Part shown: positions 6,410-14,281 of the stretch, piece after piece
Layout: the number at the start of each line of letters is the position of its first letter
Numbering within the stretch: position 1 is the stretch's first letter
Source of the DNA: Sulfurimonas sp.
GTDB lineage: Bacteria > Campylobacterota > Campylobacteria > Campylobacterales > Sulfurimonadaceae
Direction: 5' to 3'
Assembly (NCBI RefSeq): GCF_023229105.1
Contig: NZ_JALNZY010000030.1
Coordinates: 1 to 20,985, forward strand
Length of the DNA stretch: 20,985 bases
Position numbers and translations under genes: made by a program
The notes under the pieces: generated by a model
Told to the model about the DNA's origin: nothing
Database searches by the model: none
What the model saw: the letters and a program-made list of their open reading frames with translations, nothing else

Positions 6410-8398
6410 ATGCAAAATAAAAACAGTAATAACGACAATAATTTTTTCAATAAAAATCCTCTTATAACTTTTGCGATTTTCTCAGTAGTGATTATTCTGC
6501 TTTTTAAAGCGTTAATCGGAGAAAATAGCACTTCAGATATGGCAACTGGTAATAAAAAAGTAAAGCAGATAAGTTATTCGGAGCTTAAATCATTAATAGA
6601 AACAAAAAGCGTAAAGAAGGTTGAAATAGGGCAGAGCTATATAAAAGCGTTTGGAGTCGATAGTTCAACACTTTATACAACAAGAATTGTACCGGGGGAT
6701 ACAAAACTTACCGAAGCCCTTGAAAAACAAAATATTGAATACGGCGGTTTTAGCGAAACTAACTGGTTTACAGAGATGTTTGGGTGGCTCTTTCCGTTTT
6801 TGATAATTATAGCTATATGGATGTTTTTTGCGGGACGAATGCAAAAAAGCATGGGTAGCGGAATTTTGGGAATGGGTGGCTCTAAAAAGATGATTAACTC
6901 TGAAAAGCCTAAAACAAAATTTGATGATGTTGCAGGAGTAGAAGAGGCAAAGGAAGAGGTGCAAGAGATTGTAGATTTTCTAAAATATCCGGGTCGTTAT
7001 GTAGAAATCGGTGCAAAAATTCCAAAAGGAGTCTTGCTTGTGGGAAGTCCAGGTACTGGTAAGACTCTTTTGGCAAAAGCTGTTGCCGGGGAAGCGGATG
7101 TACCATTTTTTTCGGTAACTGGATCTAGCTTTATAGAGATGTTTGTTGGTGTCGGAGCGGCTCGTGTTAGAGATCTTTTTGAGCAGGCAAAAAAAGATGC
7201 GCCGAGTATAATCTTTATTGATGAGATTGATGCTATAGGTAAAAGCCGTGCAGCAGGTGCAAATATGGGTGGCAATGATGAGCGTGAACAGACGCTAAAC
7301 CAGCTTTTAGCAGAGATGGACGGTTTTGGAACTGATACTCCAGTTATTATTTTAGCAGCTACTAATAGACCAGAGATATTAGATCAGGCGCTTTTACGTC
7401 CGGGACGTTTTGATAGGCAGGTATTGGTTGATAAGCCCGATTATGAGGGACGTATCAAGATTTTAAAGGTGCATGTCAGAGGCGTTAAGATGGATGCAGA
7501 TGTTGATCTTGAAGAAGTAGCGCGCTTAACAGCAGGTTTGACTGGAGCTGATTTAGCAAATATTGTTAATGAGGGAGCTCTTTTAGCAGGTAGAAAAAGC
7601 CAAAAAAGCGTAACACAAAAAGATCTTTATGAATCAGTAGAGCGTGCCTTAGCAGGGCTAGCTAAAAAATCTCGCAGAATCAACCCTAAAGAGAAGAAGA
7701 TTGTCGCTTATCATGAAAGCGGACATGCTCTGATGGCTGAAACTACAATCGGAGCTAAAAAGGTATCAAAAGTATCTATAGTTCCTCGTGGACTAGCTGC
7801 ACTCGGATACACGTTAAATACCCCAGAAGAGAACAAATTTATGATGCAGCGCCATGAGCTTTGGGCAGAGGTGGATGTACTCCTAGGCGGGCGTGCAGCA
7901 GAAGAGGTTTTTATAGGTGAGATTTCAACTGGTGCAGGAAATGATTTAGAAAGAGCAACTGATATCATTAAATCGATGGTTCAAACTTATGGAATGAGCG
8001 ATGTTGCAGGATTAATGGTGTTAGAGAAAAGCAGACACTCATTTCTAGGCGGCGGAATTCAAGCAACAAGAGAATACAGTGATAAGATGGCTGAGGGCAT
8101 GGATGAGTTTGTCAAATCATCACTTCAAGAGAGATATGTATCTGTCGTACAAAGGCTTGAAGAGTATAGGGAAGCAGTTGAAGAGATGGTAAAACTTCTT
8201 TATAAAAAAGAGAATATTACGGGCGAAGAAGTTAGAAATATAATTATCAATTTTGAAAAAGAAAAAGGTATGGAGTCTAAGGTAAATCTTGTTATTGATG
8301 AGATAGAAGAGGAGCTAAAGGCTGATGCAAAAATGGCCAAAGAAGAAAAAGATGTTGAAAAATCAAAAGAGGATAAAGGGAACTTAGATGAGAAGTAA
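6410..8398 (+). CDS. ftsH: ATP-dependent zinc metalloprotease FtsH
   Basis: FtsH is the membrane-anchored AAA+ protease that degrades misfolded membrane proteins and some regulators. The 662-residue protein has two membrane helices (about 17-36 and 125-142) flanking a short periplasmic domain. The ATPase follows with Walker A GSPGTGKT (212-219), pore loop MFVGVG (244-249), Walker B IIFIDE (267-272) and the second region of homology ATNRPEILDQALLRPGRFDR (317-336). The peptidase has HESGH (435-439), with the third zinc ligand probably Asp512 in GAGNDLERAT. The last 30 or so residues are highly charged. AAGGT precedes the ATG. The 3' end overlaps the Psd-like gene by 11 bases. Confidence 0.98.
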   Translation: MQNKNSNNDNNFFNKNPLITFAIFSVVIILLFKALIGENSTSDMATGNKKVKQISYSELKSLIETKSVKKVEIGQSYIKAFGVDSSTLYTTRIVPGDTKLTEALEKQNIEYGGFSETNWFTEMFGWLFPFLIIIAIWMFFAGRMQKSMGSGILGMGGSKKMINSEKPKTKFDDVAGVEEAKEEVQEIVDFLKYPGRYVEIGAKIPKGVLLVGSPGTGKTLLAKAVAGEADVPFFSVTGSSFIEMFVGVGAARVRDLFEQAKKDAPSIIFIDEIDAIGKSRAAGANMGGNDEREQTLNQLLAEMDGFGTDTPVIILAATNRPEILDQALLRPGRFDRQVLVDKPDYEGRIKILKVHVRGVKMDADVDLEEVARLTAGLTGADLANIVNEGALLAGRKSQKSVTQKDLYESVERALAGLAKKSRRINPKEKKIVAYHESGHALMAETTIGAKKVSKVSIVPRGLAALGYTLNTPEENKFMMQRHELWAEVDVLLGGRAAEEVFIGEISTGAGNDLERATDIIKSMVQTYGMSDVAGLMVLEKSRHSFLGGGIQATREYSDKMAEGMDEFVKSSLQERYVSVVQRLEEYREAVEEMVKLLYKKENITGEEVRNIIINFEKEKGMESKVNLVIDEIEEELKADAKMAKEEKDVEKSKEDKGNLDEK

Positions 8399-9044
8399 TC
8401 TTTTACCGATTGCTAAAGAGGGATGGAATTATTTAGCAGGAGCTGTTGCTTCATTTCTACTCTTTGCATTATTTGATTTGAATCTTTTACAATTTTTAGC
8501 TTTTGTTACAACGCTGTTTTTTGTCTTTATTTTTAGAAATCCTGAGAGAGCAAGTATGCTATATCAGGAAAACAGTGTAGTCAGCCCTGTTGATGGAGTA
8601 GTTGCATTGATAGAAGAGCTTCAAAATGAGAATAGCTACGCATATAAAGTAGAGGTGCAAAGCAGTTATCTTAATGTAGCCCTACTAAGAGCTCCATTTA
8701 CTTCATCCCTAGAGAAGATAGAGTTGCATAAAGGAGCAAGGCTCTCAGCTATTAAATCGCTCTCAAAAGATATTAATGAAAATGTAAAGCTTACTTTTAT
8801 AGATGCCAAAACATCAAACAAGATAAAGATTGTTCATAGGTTAAAGCAGAGTATAAAAGGTATAGATATAGATGCGATAAAGGGGCAAAATTTATTGCAA
8901 GGTTCAAGATACGGCTTTGTTCTTAATGGAGTTACAGAGCTATATTTGCCGCATAACTTTAGAATAAATATCGGTATTGGCAACGAGCTTAGAGCATCAG
9001 AATCTCTTATAGGTTACTTTACAACTGATAAGAAAAAGAGCTAA
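8388..9044 (+). CDS. Phosphatidylserine decarboxylase-like membrane protein, probably not catalytic
   Basis: The 218-residue protein has a membrane-embedded N-terminus (about 14-48) and then the layout of short Psd-family proteins: FRNPER (49-54), VVSPVDG (64-70, with the conserved Asp69), NVALLRAP (96-103), LHKGARLSA (113-121) and SRYGFVLNGVTELYLP (173-188). Two key features differ. Short Psd enzymes have a histidine in an NVHVNRAP-like block where this one has Ala98. They also have a Gly-Ser cleavage site in a GFIxFGSRVDLYLP-like block, whose serine becomes the pyruvoyl cofactor; here the block reads LNGVTELYLP, one residue shorter, with valine after glycine. Self-cleavage is therefore not expected. 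It overlaps ftsH by 11 bases, with AAAGGG (8375-8380) as ribosome-binding site. Related Psd-like genes follow ftsH in Campylobacter and Helicobacter. Its function is unknown. Confidence 0.75.
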   Translation: MRSNLLPIAKEGWNYLAGAVASFLLFALFDLNLLQFLAFVTTLFFVFIFRNPERASMLYQENSVVSPVDGVVALIEELQNENSYAYKVEVQSSYLNVALLRAPFTSSLEKIELHKGARLSAIKSLSKDINENVKLTFIDAKTSNKIKIVHRLKQSIKGIDIDAIKGQNLLQGSRYGFVLNGVTELYLPHNFRINIGIGNELRASESLIGYFTTDKKKS

Positions 9045-9047
9045 ATT

Positions 9048-11381
9048 TTACTTCTGACTTTTTTCAAACATCAACTTATCGGTATCTATACTAAAATTAA
9101 AATATTCAGAATTAAAATTGTTTTTATATATTCTAGAGAGCTGAACAACGGCTCCTTTGTTGTTTTTAACTTCAAGATAGAGAAGTCCAAGAGCATATCT
9201 GCTCTCTAAAAAACTAGGATTTTTTAGTTTTGAGAGCTCTAAAAGAGCTATTGCATTTGCATGGTGATCTGCCGCAGTTGATGCTACGGCTCCTAAAAAC
9301 AGAGTTTGAGAGTCTCTTATTTTCAGGTTGTCAATAAGATTGTTATAAAGAGTGTAGGACTCTTCGTAAGCGCCGTCATACAGTGAAGCAAGCGCTAAAG
9401 AACTTGTTAGTTCCTCTGTTGTATCTGTTGTTGATTCTAATACGCTTTTTAACTGCTCTCTTAGAAAGTAAAGTTTGCCAATAATAAGATTTTGCTGAAT
9501 ATATAGATATCGTGTAATATATGCGCCAAAATATAAATCATTAAAGTTTAAATCTTGAACCTTTAAGTAGTTCATAACCTCTTTTGCATACTCTTTTTGG
9601 TTTAACTTATTAAAATAAGCATCAATGTACATCATGTGCGGAACTATCTCATCGGGAAGCATTATAGTAAGCTTATTTGCTGCTTTTTGAGCCGCACTAA
9701 TATTGTTTTGTTTAAGTGCAATAATAATATCTAGTGCCAGATACAATGGACGTTGCTTATAATCTTTATCAAGCCAGTCGCTTAAAGAAGAAGCGTTTCC
9801 TTGACTTATAAAAAGAAGTGTCTTGTAGAGATCTACCTCCTCTGAGAACTCTTCATGGGATAGGGCATCTTTAATAATTGAAAGCAGTTTGCTATTTTCG
9901 TTGTCTATAAGTTGGGAAGTCATAATGGCGTATATCCCTGAGAGATAATTTTTTGCGTCAAAATTATAAGAGCGCAAAAAGTGTTTATGAGCATCAACCA
10001 TATTCCCCATTTGAGCGTAAGTGAGAGCTAAATTGTAGTGCAAGATAGAGTGCTTAGGTTGAAGCTCAACTAGCTTTTGTAGCATCTCATTGGCTTCTCT
10101 GAGTCTAAAAGAGAGAGCTTTTTTTATCGCGTTTACTATACCTATATTTACGCTCGAAGAGGAGGAGCTTTTTGTAAGGTACTCTTTTGCAGAGTCTATA
10201 TTATCTATATAAATGTTTGCATTTCCTTTTCGTATATAACTTATTGTTTGATTTGCATTGAATATTTTGTAAGGCGAAAAGTAAAATATTTTTTGGTAAT
10301 CAATCTGCTTGCTGTTGCTTATGATGTTTCTATATCTCTCTTGTGCCTGCTCTGGGTTAAAGAGAGAATTTTTTAGCGAAACTTTAATTGGGTATGGTTT
10401 ATAAACCTCTTCCCCAAACATATCCGTAATATTTTCTATATTTTTAGATGCTTCTTGAACTTGACCTGCTTTTAAATTTACATATCCAAGAGCAAGCTGC
10501 GACTTTACAGGCTCCACCCCTTTTTTTAGAGCATTTTGAAGATAGTTTTTTGCCAACGTAAGATCTCCGACTCTTGCATAAAGCAGCCCCAAACTAAAAT
10601 CATTGATTAGTGGTTTGTTATTTTCCATGCTCTCAATTGCACTGTAATCATTCTCAAAAAGAGCATTAATTCTTGAGTTAAGAGAGTTTTGAACTATCAA
10701 GTATTCCTTAGAAGTAGGATTTTTAAGTGCGCTAAGAGCTTCTAAATAGTTACCGTTATAGTAATTGATAAGAGTATAGTAGTAGGAGTATAGCGGCGAT
10801 TGTCTCTCTTGTGGTAAATAAGCGTATGCTAAGTCAATATAGTATCTAAAGCTCTCTTCATTTTGTAGATGCAGTGAGCAAACAGCAGCATTAATAGCAC
10901 TTACACATCTTTTTTCATTGTTTTTAATTGCTTTTTGAAATGTCTCTAATGCTATTTCGTATTGTGCATCTTTAAGTTGTGCTACTCCTAAATTATATGC
11001 TGAGACTGCTTCGCTGTAGTGTGCAATTTTTTCATAAAGCGTAAGAGCCTCTTTTTTTGAACCGGTTGAGTAGAGATAATCAGCTTTTGCTATCATGTTC
11101 TCTATCTTACTTGGTTCTACCGGCTCTGAAATTGGTTTTTCCAATCTTTCATCTATATAGCCCATAGAGGTATCGGCAGGTTTTTTGGGTGAGCTTTGTA
11201 GCATAAAGAAGAGTGTTGTTATAATGAAGGTAAGCCCGACTCCAATACCTGCTAAAATAAGTTTTTTTTTGGCTGTAGAAGATGAGCCCTCGTCTATTAT
11301 TGGTGTTTTAGAGGCGACGCTGTCATAAGCAGCGTCGCTATCTTCAATAATTATTATCTCTTCTTCTAGTCCATTTGCCAT
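9048..11381 (-). CDS. pflB: PflB-like flagellar motor TPR protein (single membrane helix)
   Basis: The 777-residue protein has a short acidic cytoplasmic N-terminus (EEEIIIIEDSD), one membrane helix at about 41-61, and a long periplasmic part rich in tetratricopeptide-like helical pairs, for example AVSAYNLGVAQLKDAQYEIALETF, ALGYVNLKAGQVQEA, and HYNLALTYAQMGNMVDAHKHF. There is no cleavable signal. In Campylobacter jejuni the gene next to serS (Cj0390) encodes PflB, a scaffold of the enlarged flagellar disk that helps place stators. Topology, size and the serS neighbour all fit, so the assignment rests on architecture and synteny rather than on a diagnostic motif. AAGGT precedes the ATG. A terminator-like hairpin sits between serS and this gene. 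It ends three bases from the convergent Psd-like gene. Confidence 0.7.
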   Translation of the reverse strand: MANGLEEEIIIIEDSDAAYDSVASKTPIIDEGSSSTAKKKLILAGIGVGLTFIITTLFFMLQSSPKKPADTSMGYIDERLEKPISEPVEPSKIENMIAKADYLYSTGSKKEALTLYEKIAHYSEAVSAYNLGVAQLKDAQYEIALETFQKAIKNNEKRCVSAINAAVCSLHLQNEESFRYYIDLAYAYLPQERQSPLYSYYYTLINYYNGNYLEALSALKNPTSKEYLIVQNSLNSRINALFENDYSAIESMENNKPLINDFSLGLLYARVGDLTLAKNYLQNALKKGVEPVKSQLALGYVNLKAGQVQEASKNIENITDMFGEEVYKPYPIKVSLKNSLFNPEQAQERYRNIISNSKQIDYQKIFYFSPYKIFNANQTISYIRKGNANIYIDNIDSAKEYLTKSSSSSSVNIGIVNAIKKALSFRLREANEMLQKLVELQPKHSILHYNLALTYAQMGNMVDAHKHFLRSYNFDAKNYLSGIYAIMTSQLIDNENSKLLSIIKDALSHEEFSEEVDLYKTLLFISQGNASSLSDWLDKDYKQRPLYLALDIIIALKQNNISAAQKAANKLTIMLPDEIVPHMMYIDAYFNKLNQKEYAKEVMNYLKVQDLNFNDLYFGAYITRYLYIQQNLIIGKLYFLREQLKSVLESTTDTTEELTSSLALASLYDGAYEESYTLYNNLIDNLKIRDSQTLFLGAVASTAADHHANAIALLELSKLKNPSFLESRYALGLLYLEVKNNKGAVVQLSRIYKNNFNSEYFNFSIDTDKLMFEKSQK

Positions 11382-11413
11382 TTTTTACCTTGTTGTAGTT
11401 TCTTTTTTAAAGC

Positions 11414-11446
11414 AAAAAAAGTACCATGATATCAGTTGATATATGG
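11414..11446 (-). terminator. Intrinsic terminator at the end of serS, with the stop codon in the stem
   Basis: On the minus strand, CCATATATCA (11446-11437) pairs with TGATATCATGG (11434-11424) through ten base pairs with one bulged base. This is followed by TAC and seven T residues (11420-11414). The serS TGA stop is the first part of the right arm. The two-base loop implies that the innermost pair opens. The hairpin lies 33 bases before the pflB-like start. Confidence 0.55.
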
Positions 11447-12679
11447 CTCTAAAACCTTTGGAATTACGATACTTCCATCTTCATTTTGAAAGTTTTCCAT
11501 AATAGCTACCATGGTTCTTCCAACAGCAAGCGATGAGCCGTTTAGAGTATGTACAAAGGAGTTTTTATTTTCATCTTTGTATCTTATTTTTGCGCGTCTT
11601 GCTTGAAACTCTCTTGTATTTGAGACAGAGCTTATCTCTCTATATGTATTTTGTCCCGGTAGCCAAACTTCTAAATCTACCGTTTTTGCTGCACTAAAAC
11701 CAAGGTCACCGCTACAGAGTGTTACAAGTCGGTGCGGTAGCTCTAGTGCGCTAAGTAGGTCTGATGCAGTTTGTACCATCTCCTCAAAAATTTTGTCGCT
11801 ATCTTCGGGTTTTGCTATACAAACAAGTTCAACTTTATGAAATTGATGCTGTCGTATCATCCCTCTTGTATCTCGCCCTGCGGCACCTGCTTCTTTTCTA
11901 AAGCATGAGGTGTATGCCGTCATTTTTATCGGCAACTGAGTTGGCAACAATATCTCATCTTGAAAAAGATTTGTAACTGGAACTTCCGCAGTGGGGATTA
12001 AAAAAAGCTCTTGGTCTTGTATCTTATAGAGGTCATCCTCAAACTTAGGAAGCTGCCCAGTGCCTTCAAGCGCAGTTCTGTTTACAATAGAGGGCACACT
12101 CACTTCTTCAAAGCCTCTTTTTGAGTTAAAACTTAGCATAAAATTGATAAGTGCACGCTCAAGTTTTGCTCCCATCCCAAAGGAGACGCTAAAACGGCTT
12201 GTTGCTAGCTTTACGCCTCTTTCAAAATCTATCCATCCGTTTTTCTCAGCTAGCTCCCAGTGCTCTTTTGGCGTAAAGCTAAACTCTCTTGGAGAGAGAA
12301 CTTTTTTTATCTCTACATTATCATTTTCATCTTTACCATAAGGAACATCATCATCGGGAATATTTGGAATTGACATAGCAAGAGATTCTAGCTCTTCCTG
12401 CTCTATTCGCTGAGTTTCAAGAGCTTCAGTAATTTTAATCTTGTTTGCATCAACTCTTGCTTTAAGTTCATTTACATCTTTACCCTCTTTTTTGTAGATG
12501 CCAAACTCCTTACTCATTGCATTTTGAGCTGCTTGAAGTGTTTCAAAAGCAACTTTTGCAGCTTTTAGTTCCTCACTCTTTTTTTTGAGGGAATTGAGTA
12601 GTTCAATACTTACCCCTTTTCTTGCGAGTTTATCGCTGACATCTTGAAAATCTTTTTGGAGTAGTTTTAAATCAATCAT
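11432..12679 (-). CDS. serS: Seryl-tRNA synthetase SerS
   Basis: SerS is a class II aminoacyl-tRNA synthetase that charges tRNA-Ser. The 415-residue protein starts with the long antiparallel coiled-coil arm that clamps the tRNA variable loop (about residues 25-105, rich in Lys, Glu, Ala and Gln). The catalytic core has the serine-binding TAE loop (230-232). Motif 2 lies at about 256-284 and includes CFRKEAGAAGRDTRGMIRQH. Motif 3 is NGSSLAVGRTMVAIMENFQ (380-398). The length is normal. AAGGA lies upstream of the ATG. The gene starts 13 bases after the metF-like stop, so both probably share the promoter at 13633-13638. Confidence 0.97.
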   Translation of the reverse strand: MIDLKLLQKDFQDVSDKLARKGVSIELLNSLKKKSEELKAAKVAFETLQAAQNAMSKEFGIYKKEGKDVNELKARVDANKIKITEALETQRIEQEELESLAMSIPNIPDDDVPYGKDENDNVEIKKVLSPREFSFTPKEHWELAEKNGWIDFERGVKLATSRFSVSFGMGAKLERALINFMLSFNSKRGFEEVSVPSIVNRTALEGTGQLPKFEDDLYKIQDQELFLIPTAEVPVTNLFQDEILLPTQLPIKMTAYTSCFRKEAGAAGRDTRGMIRQHQFHKVELVCIAKPEDSDKIFEEMVQTASDLLSALELPHRLVTLCSGDLGFSAAKTVDLEVWLPGQNTYREISSVSNTREFQARRAKIRYKDENKNSFVHTLNGSSLAVGRTMVAIMENFQNEDGSIVIPKVLEPYIN

Positions 12680-12692
12680 TTATATCCTTAAT

Positions 12693-13604
12693 TTATAGTA
12701 GTATATCTTTTGCTATTTGAAACTGATTAGCCGTCATTAGATGGATTTTCGGATGCAGTGCTTTTAGCTCGAAAAAGAGATTTTTACTAAGCTCAAGCCC
12801 GACTCTATACTCCTCTTCTACCCCTTTTTCATTTGCAACTCTAAGAGCCTCAATCCACGCTGCAGGAACATTTATACCCGGCACATGTGCAGATAAAAAT
12901 TGTGCAGTTCTTAGTTTTGTAATCGGAAATATTCCCAAAATAAGTTCAGCACTTTTGTTTTCATTACAGCACTCTTTATTTGCTGCTTCTTTTAATTCTA
13001 GCAATAGTTTTGCGTTTTGTAAGTCATAAACAGGCTGTGTAATAATTCCAAGGGCACCATTTTTTATCTTTTTTTGCATCTTTTTTTGCAGTGTTTTAGG
13101 ATTTTTTGCATAAGAGTTTACGACGGCAAAAGGGTAGATTTCTTTTGGTTTATGTGTCAAAAGTTTACCCGCATAATCAATTCCGCTGTTAAAACATGAG
13201 ATAATCTCAAGCAAAAGTGAGCTATCTGCTTCAAAAACACCCTTAGTGTGCGGCTGATCTGATATTGTTGCAGGATCACCAGTTAACGCTAATATCGCTC
13301 TTACATCTACTTCATTTGCCCCCAAAAGATCTGATTGGAGGGCGATTTTATTTCTATCTCGCATGCTCATAGTTGCAATTACCGGCTTGTTAAATCTCTC
13401 TTGAAGCATCTTTGCCGCAAATAGAGAGTTGTATCTTAACTTTGCAAGCGGATTGTCCGTTGTTGTAAAACCATCAACTAGTTTATCAAGCCCAAGCTCT
13501 GCTATTGTCTCTATGATAGGAGAGAAAATAGCAGAGTGCCCCGGAGTTGTCTCTAGCGTGATATAAGTATCGTTTTTTAGTTTATTTATAAGTTCATTAA
13601 ACAA
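12693..13604 (-). CDS. metF: Methylenetetrahydrofolate reductase family protein (MetF-like)
   Basis: MetF reduces 5,10-methylene-tetrahydrofolate to 5-methyl-tetrahydrofolate with a flavin, feeding methionine synthesis. The 303-residue barrel shows the expected blocks: ITLETTPG near the N-terminus (Glu18, equivalent to the substrate-binding glutamate), a DGFTTTDNP stretch, ATMSMRDRNKIALQSDLLGA (77-96), ILALTGDPA (104-112, Asp110) and KGVFEADS. The RDRNxxALQSDLLG and LTGDP signatures are typical of the MetF branch related to acetogen and bifunctional forms rather than to E. coli MetF, so cofactor and electron donor are open. The start is TTG at 13604-13602, with AGGA six bases upstream. It is transcribed from a palindromic promoter shared with serB and runs into serS. 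Confidence 0.8.
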   Translation of the reverse strand: MFNELINKLKNDTYITLETTPGHSAIFSPIIETIAELGLDKLVDGFTTTDNPLAKLRYNSLFAAKMLQERFNKPVIATMSMRDRNKIALQSDLLGANEVDVRAILALTGDPATISDQPHTKGVFEADSSLLLEIISCFNSGIDYAGKLLTHKPKEIYPFAVVNSYAKNPKTLQKKMQKKIKNGALGIITQPVYDLQNAKLLLELKEAANKECCNENKSAELILGIFPITKLRTAQFLSAHVPGINVPAAWIEALRVANEKGVEEEYRVGLELSKNLFFELKALHPKIHLMTANQFQIAKDILL

Positions 13605-13620
13605 AAAGCATCCTAAATGG

Positions 13621-13638
13621 TATAATTGCGCAATTATA
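13621..13638. promoter_or_regulatory. Palindromic divergent promoter of metF-like gene and serB
   Basis: TATAATTGCGCAATTATA is a perfect 18-base palindrome. Bases 13621-13626 form the plus-strand -10 box for serB. The complement of 13633-13638 forms the minus-strand -10 box for the metF-like gene. Predicted start points (about 13632 and 13627) lie inside the opposing box, so the two polymerases would occupy overlapping DNA. The leaders would be about 25 bases in each direction. Confidence 0.65.
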
Positions 13639-13657
13639 ACTAAAGAGAGAAGAATAA

Positions 13658-14281
13658 ATGCTAAAACTGGCTGTTTTTGATTTTGATTCTACGCTGATGG
13701 ACGGCGAGACAATAGATTTTTTTGCAGAAGAACTAGGACTTGGCGAGCAGGTAAGCAAAATCACTGAAGCTGCCATGAACGGCGAGCTAGATTTTTTTGA
13801 ATCGCTTCAGCAGAGAGTCGGACTTTTAAAGGGATTAAAGTATAGTGTGGTAGAGAAAATCAGTCAAAATCTGCCCTACATGAAGGGAGCCAAAGAGACT
13901 ATTGCCGAGCTTAAATCAAGGGGCATGAAAGTGGTCTGTTTTAGCGGCGGATTTAGAAGTGCAACTGGATATGCAAAAAATATTTTAGGATATGATGCAG
14001 ATTTCTCAAACGTACTGCATCATAAAAATCAGATACTTACCGGTCTTGTCGGGGGAGATATGATGTTTAACTACTCAAAAGGCGATATGTTGGTTCGTTT
14101 GCAAGGTTTGCTGGGAGTTAGTGAAGCTGAAACGCTGGTATGCGGAGATGGAGCAAATGATCTCTCCATGTTTGCACATGCCGGCACAAGAGTCGCTTTT
14201 TGCGCAAGAGAGATTTTACGCAAAGAAGCAAATATAATAGTCGATACAAAAGACTTAACACAAATATTAGGGAAGATTTAA
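13658..14281 (+). CDS. serB: Phosphoserine phosphatase SerB
   Basis: SerB is the HAD-family enzyme for the last step of serine synthesis. The 207-residue protein has motif I FDFDSTLMDGE, with nucleophile Asp8 and acid/base Asp10. Motif II is VCFSGGF (Ser96), motif III includes Lys141 in YSKGD, and motif IV is VCGDGANDLSM (Asp164, Asp168). The cap domain (about 15-75) is of the SerB type with ETIDFFAEELG. A GAGAGAAG ribosome-binding stretch precedes the ATG. The stop shares one base with the start of the following small gene (TAATG), which suggests translational coupling. An HAD phosphatase with another small substrate cannot be excluded, but the match to SerB is good. Confidence 0.9.
   Translation: MLKLAVFDFDSTLMDGETIDFFAEELGLGEQVSKITEAAMNGELDFFESLQQRVGLLKGLKYSVVEKISQNLPYMKGAKETIAELKSRGMKVVCFSGGFRSATGYAKNILGYDADFSNVLHHKNQILTGLVGGDMMFNYSKGDMLVRLQGLLGVSEAETLVCGDGANDLSMFAHAGTRVAFCAREILRKEANIIVDTKDLTQILGKI

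Noticed and set aside
9036..9070. Possible terminator between the convergent Psd-like and pflB-like genes (GAAAAAG and CTTTTTTC)
   Set aside because: The loop of about 19 bases and the pure A/T stem make it unconvincing, and most of it is coding sequence.
12060..12341. 93-codon plus-strand frame inside serS, and similar frames opposite ftsH (6665-7275, 7711-7968) and the deacetylase (18160-18462)
   Set aside because: All are shadows of strongly conserved genes, without own ribosome-binding sites or recognisable domains.
14200..14280. Longer start for the small gene after serB
   Set aside because: These codons lie within serB in another frame; the ATG at 14281 gives the normal one-base stop/start overlap.
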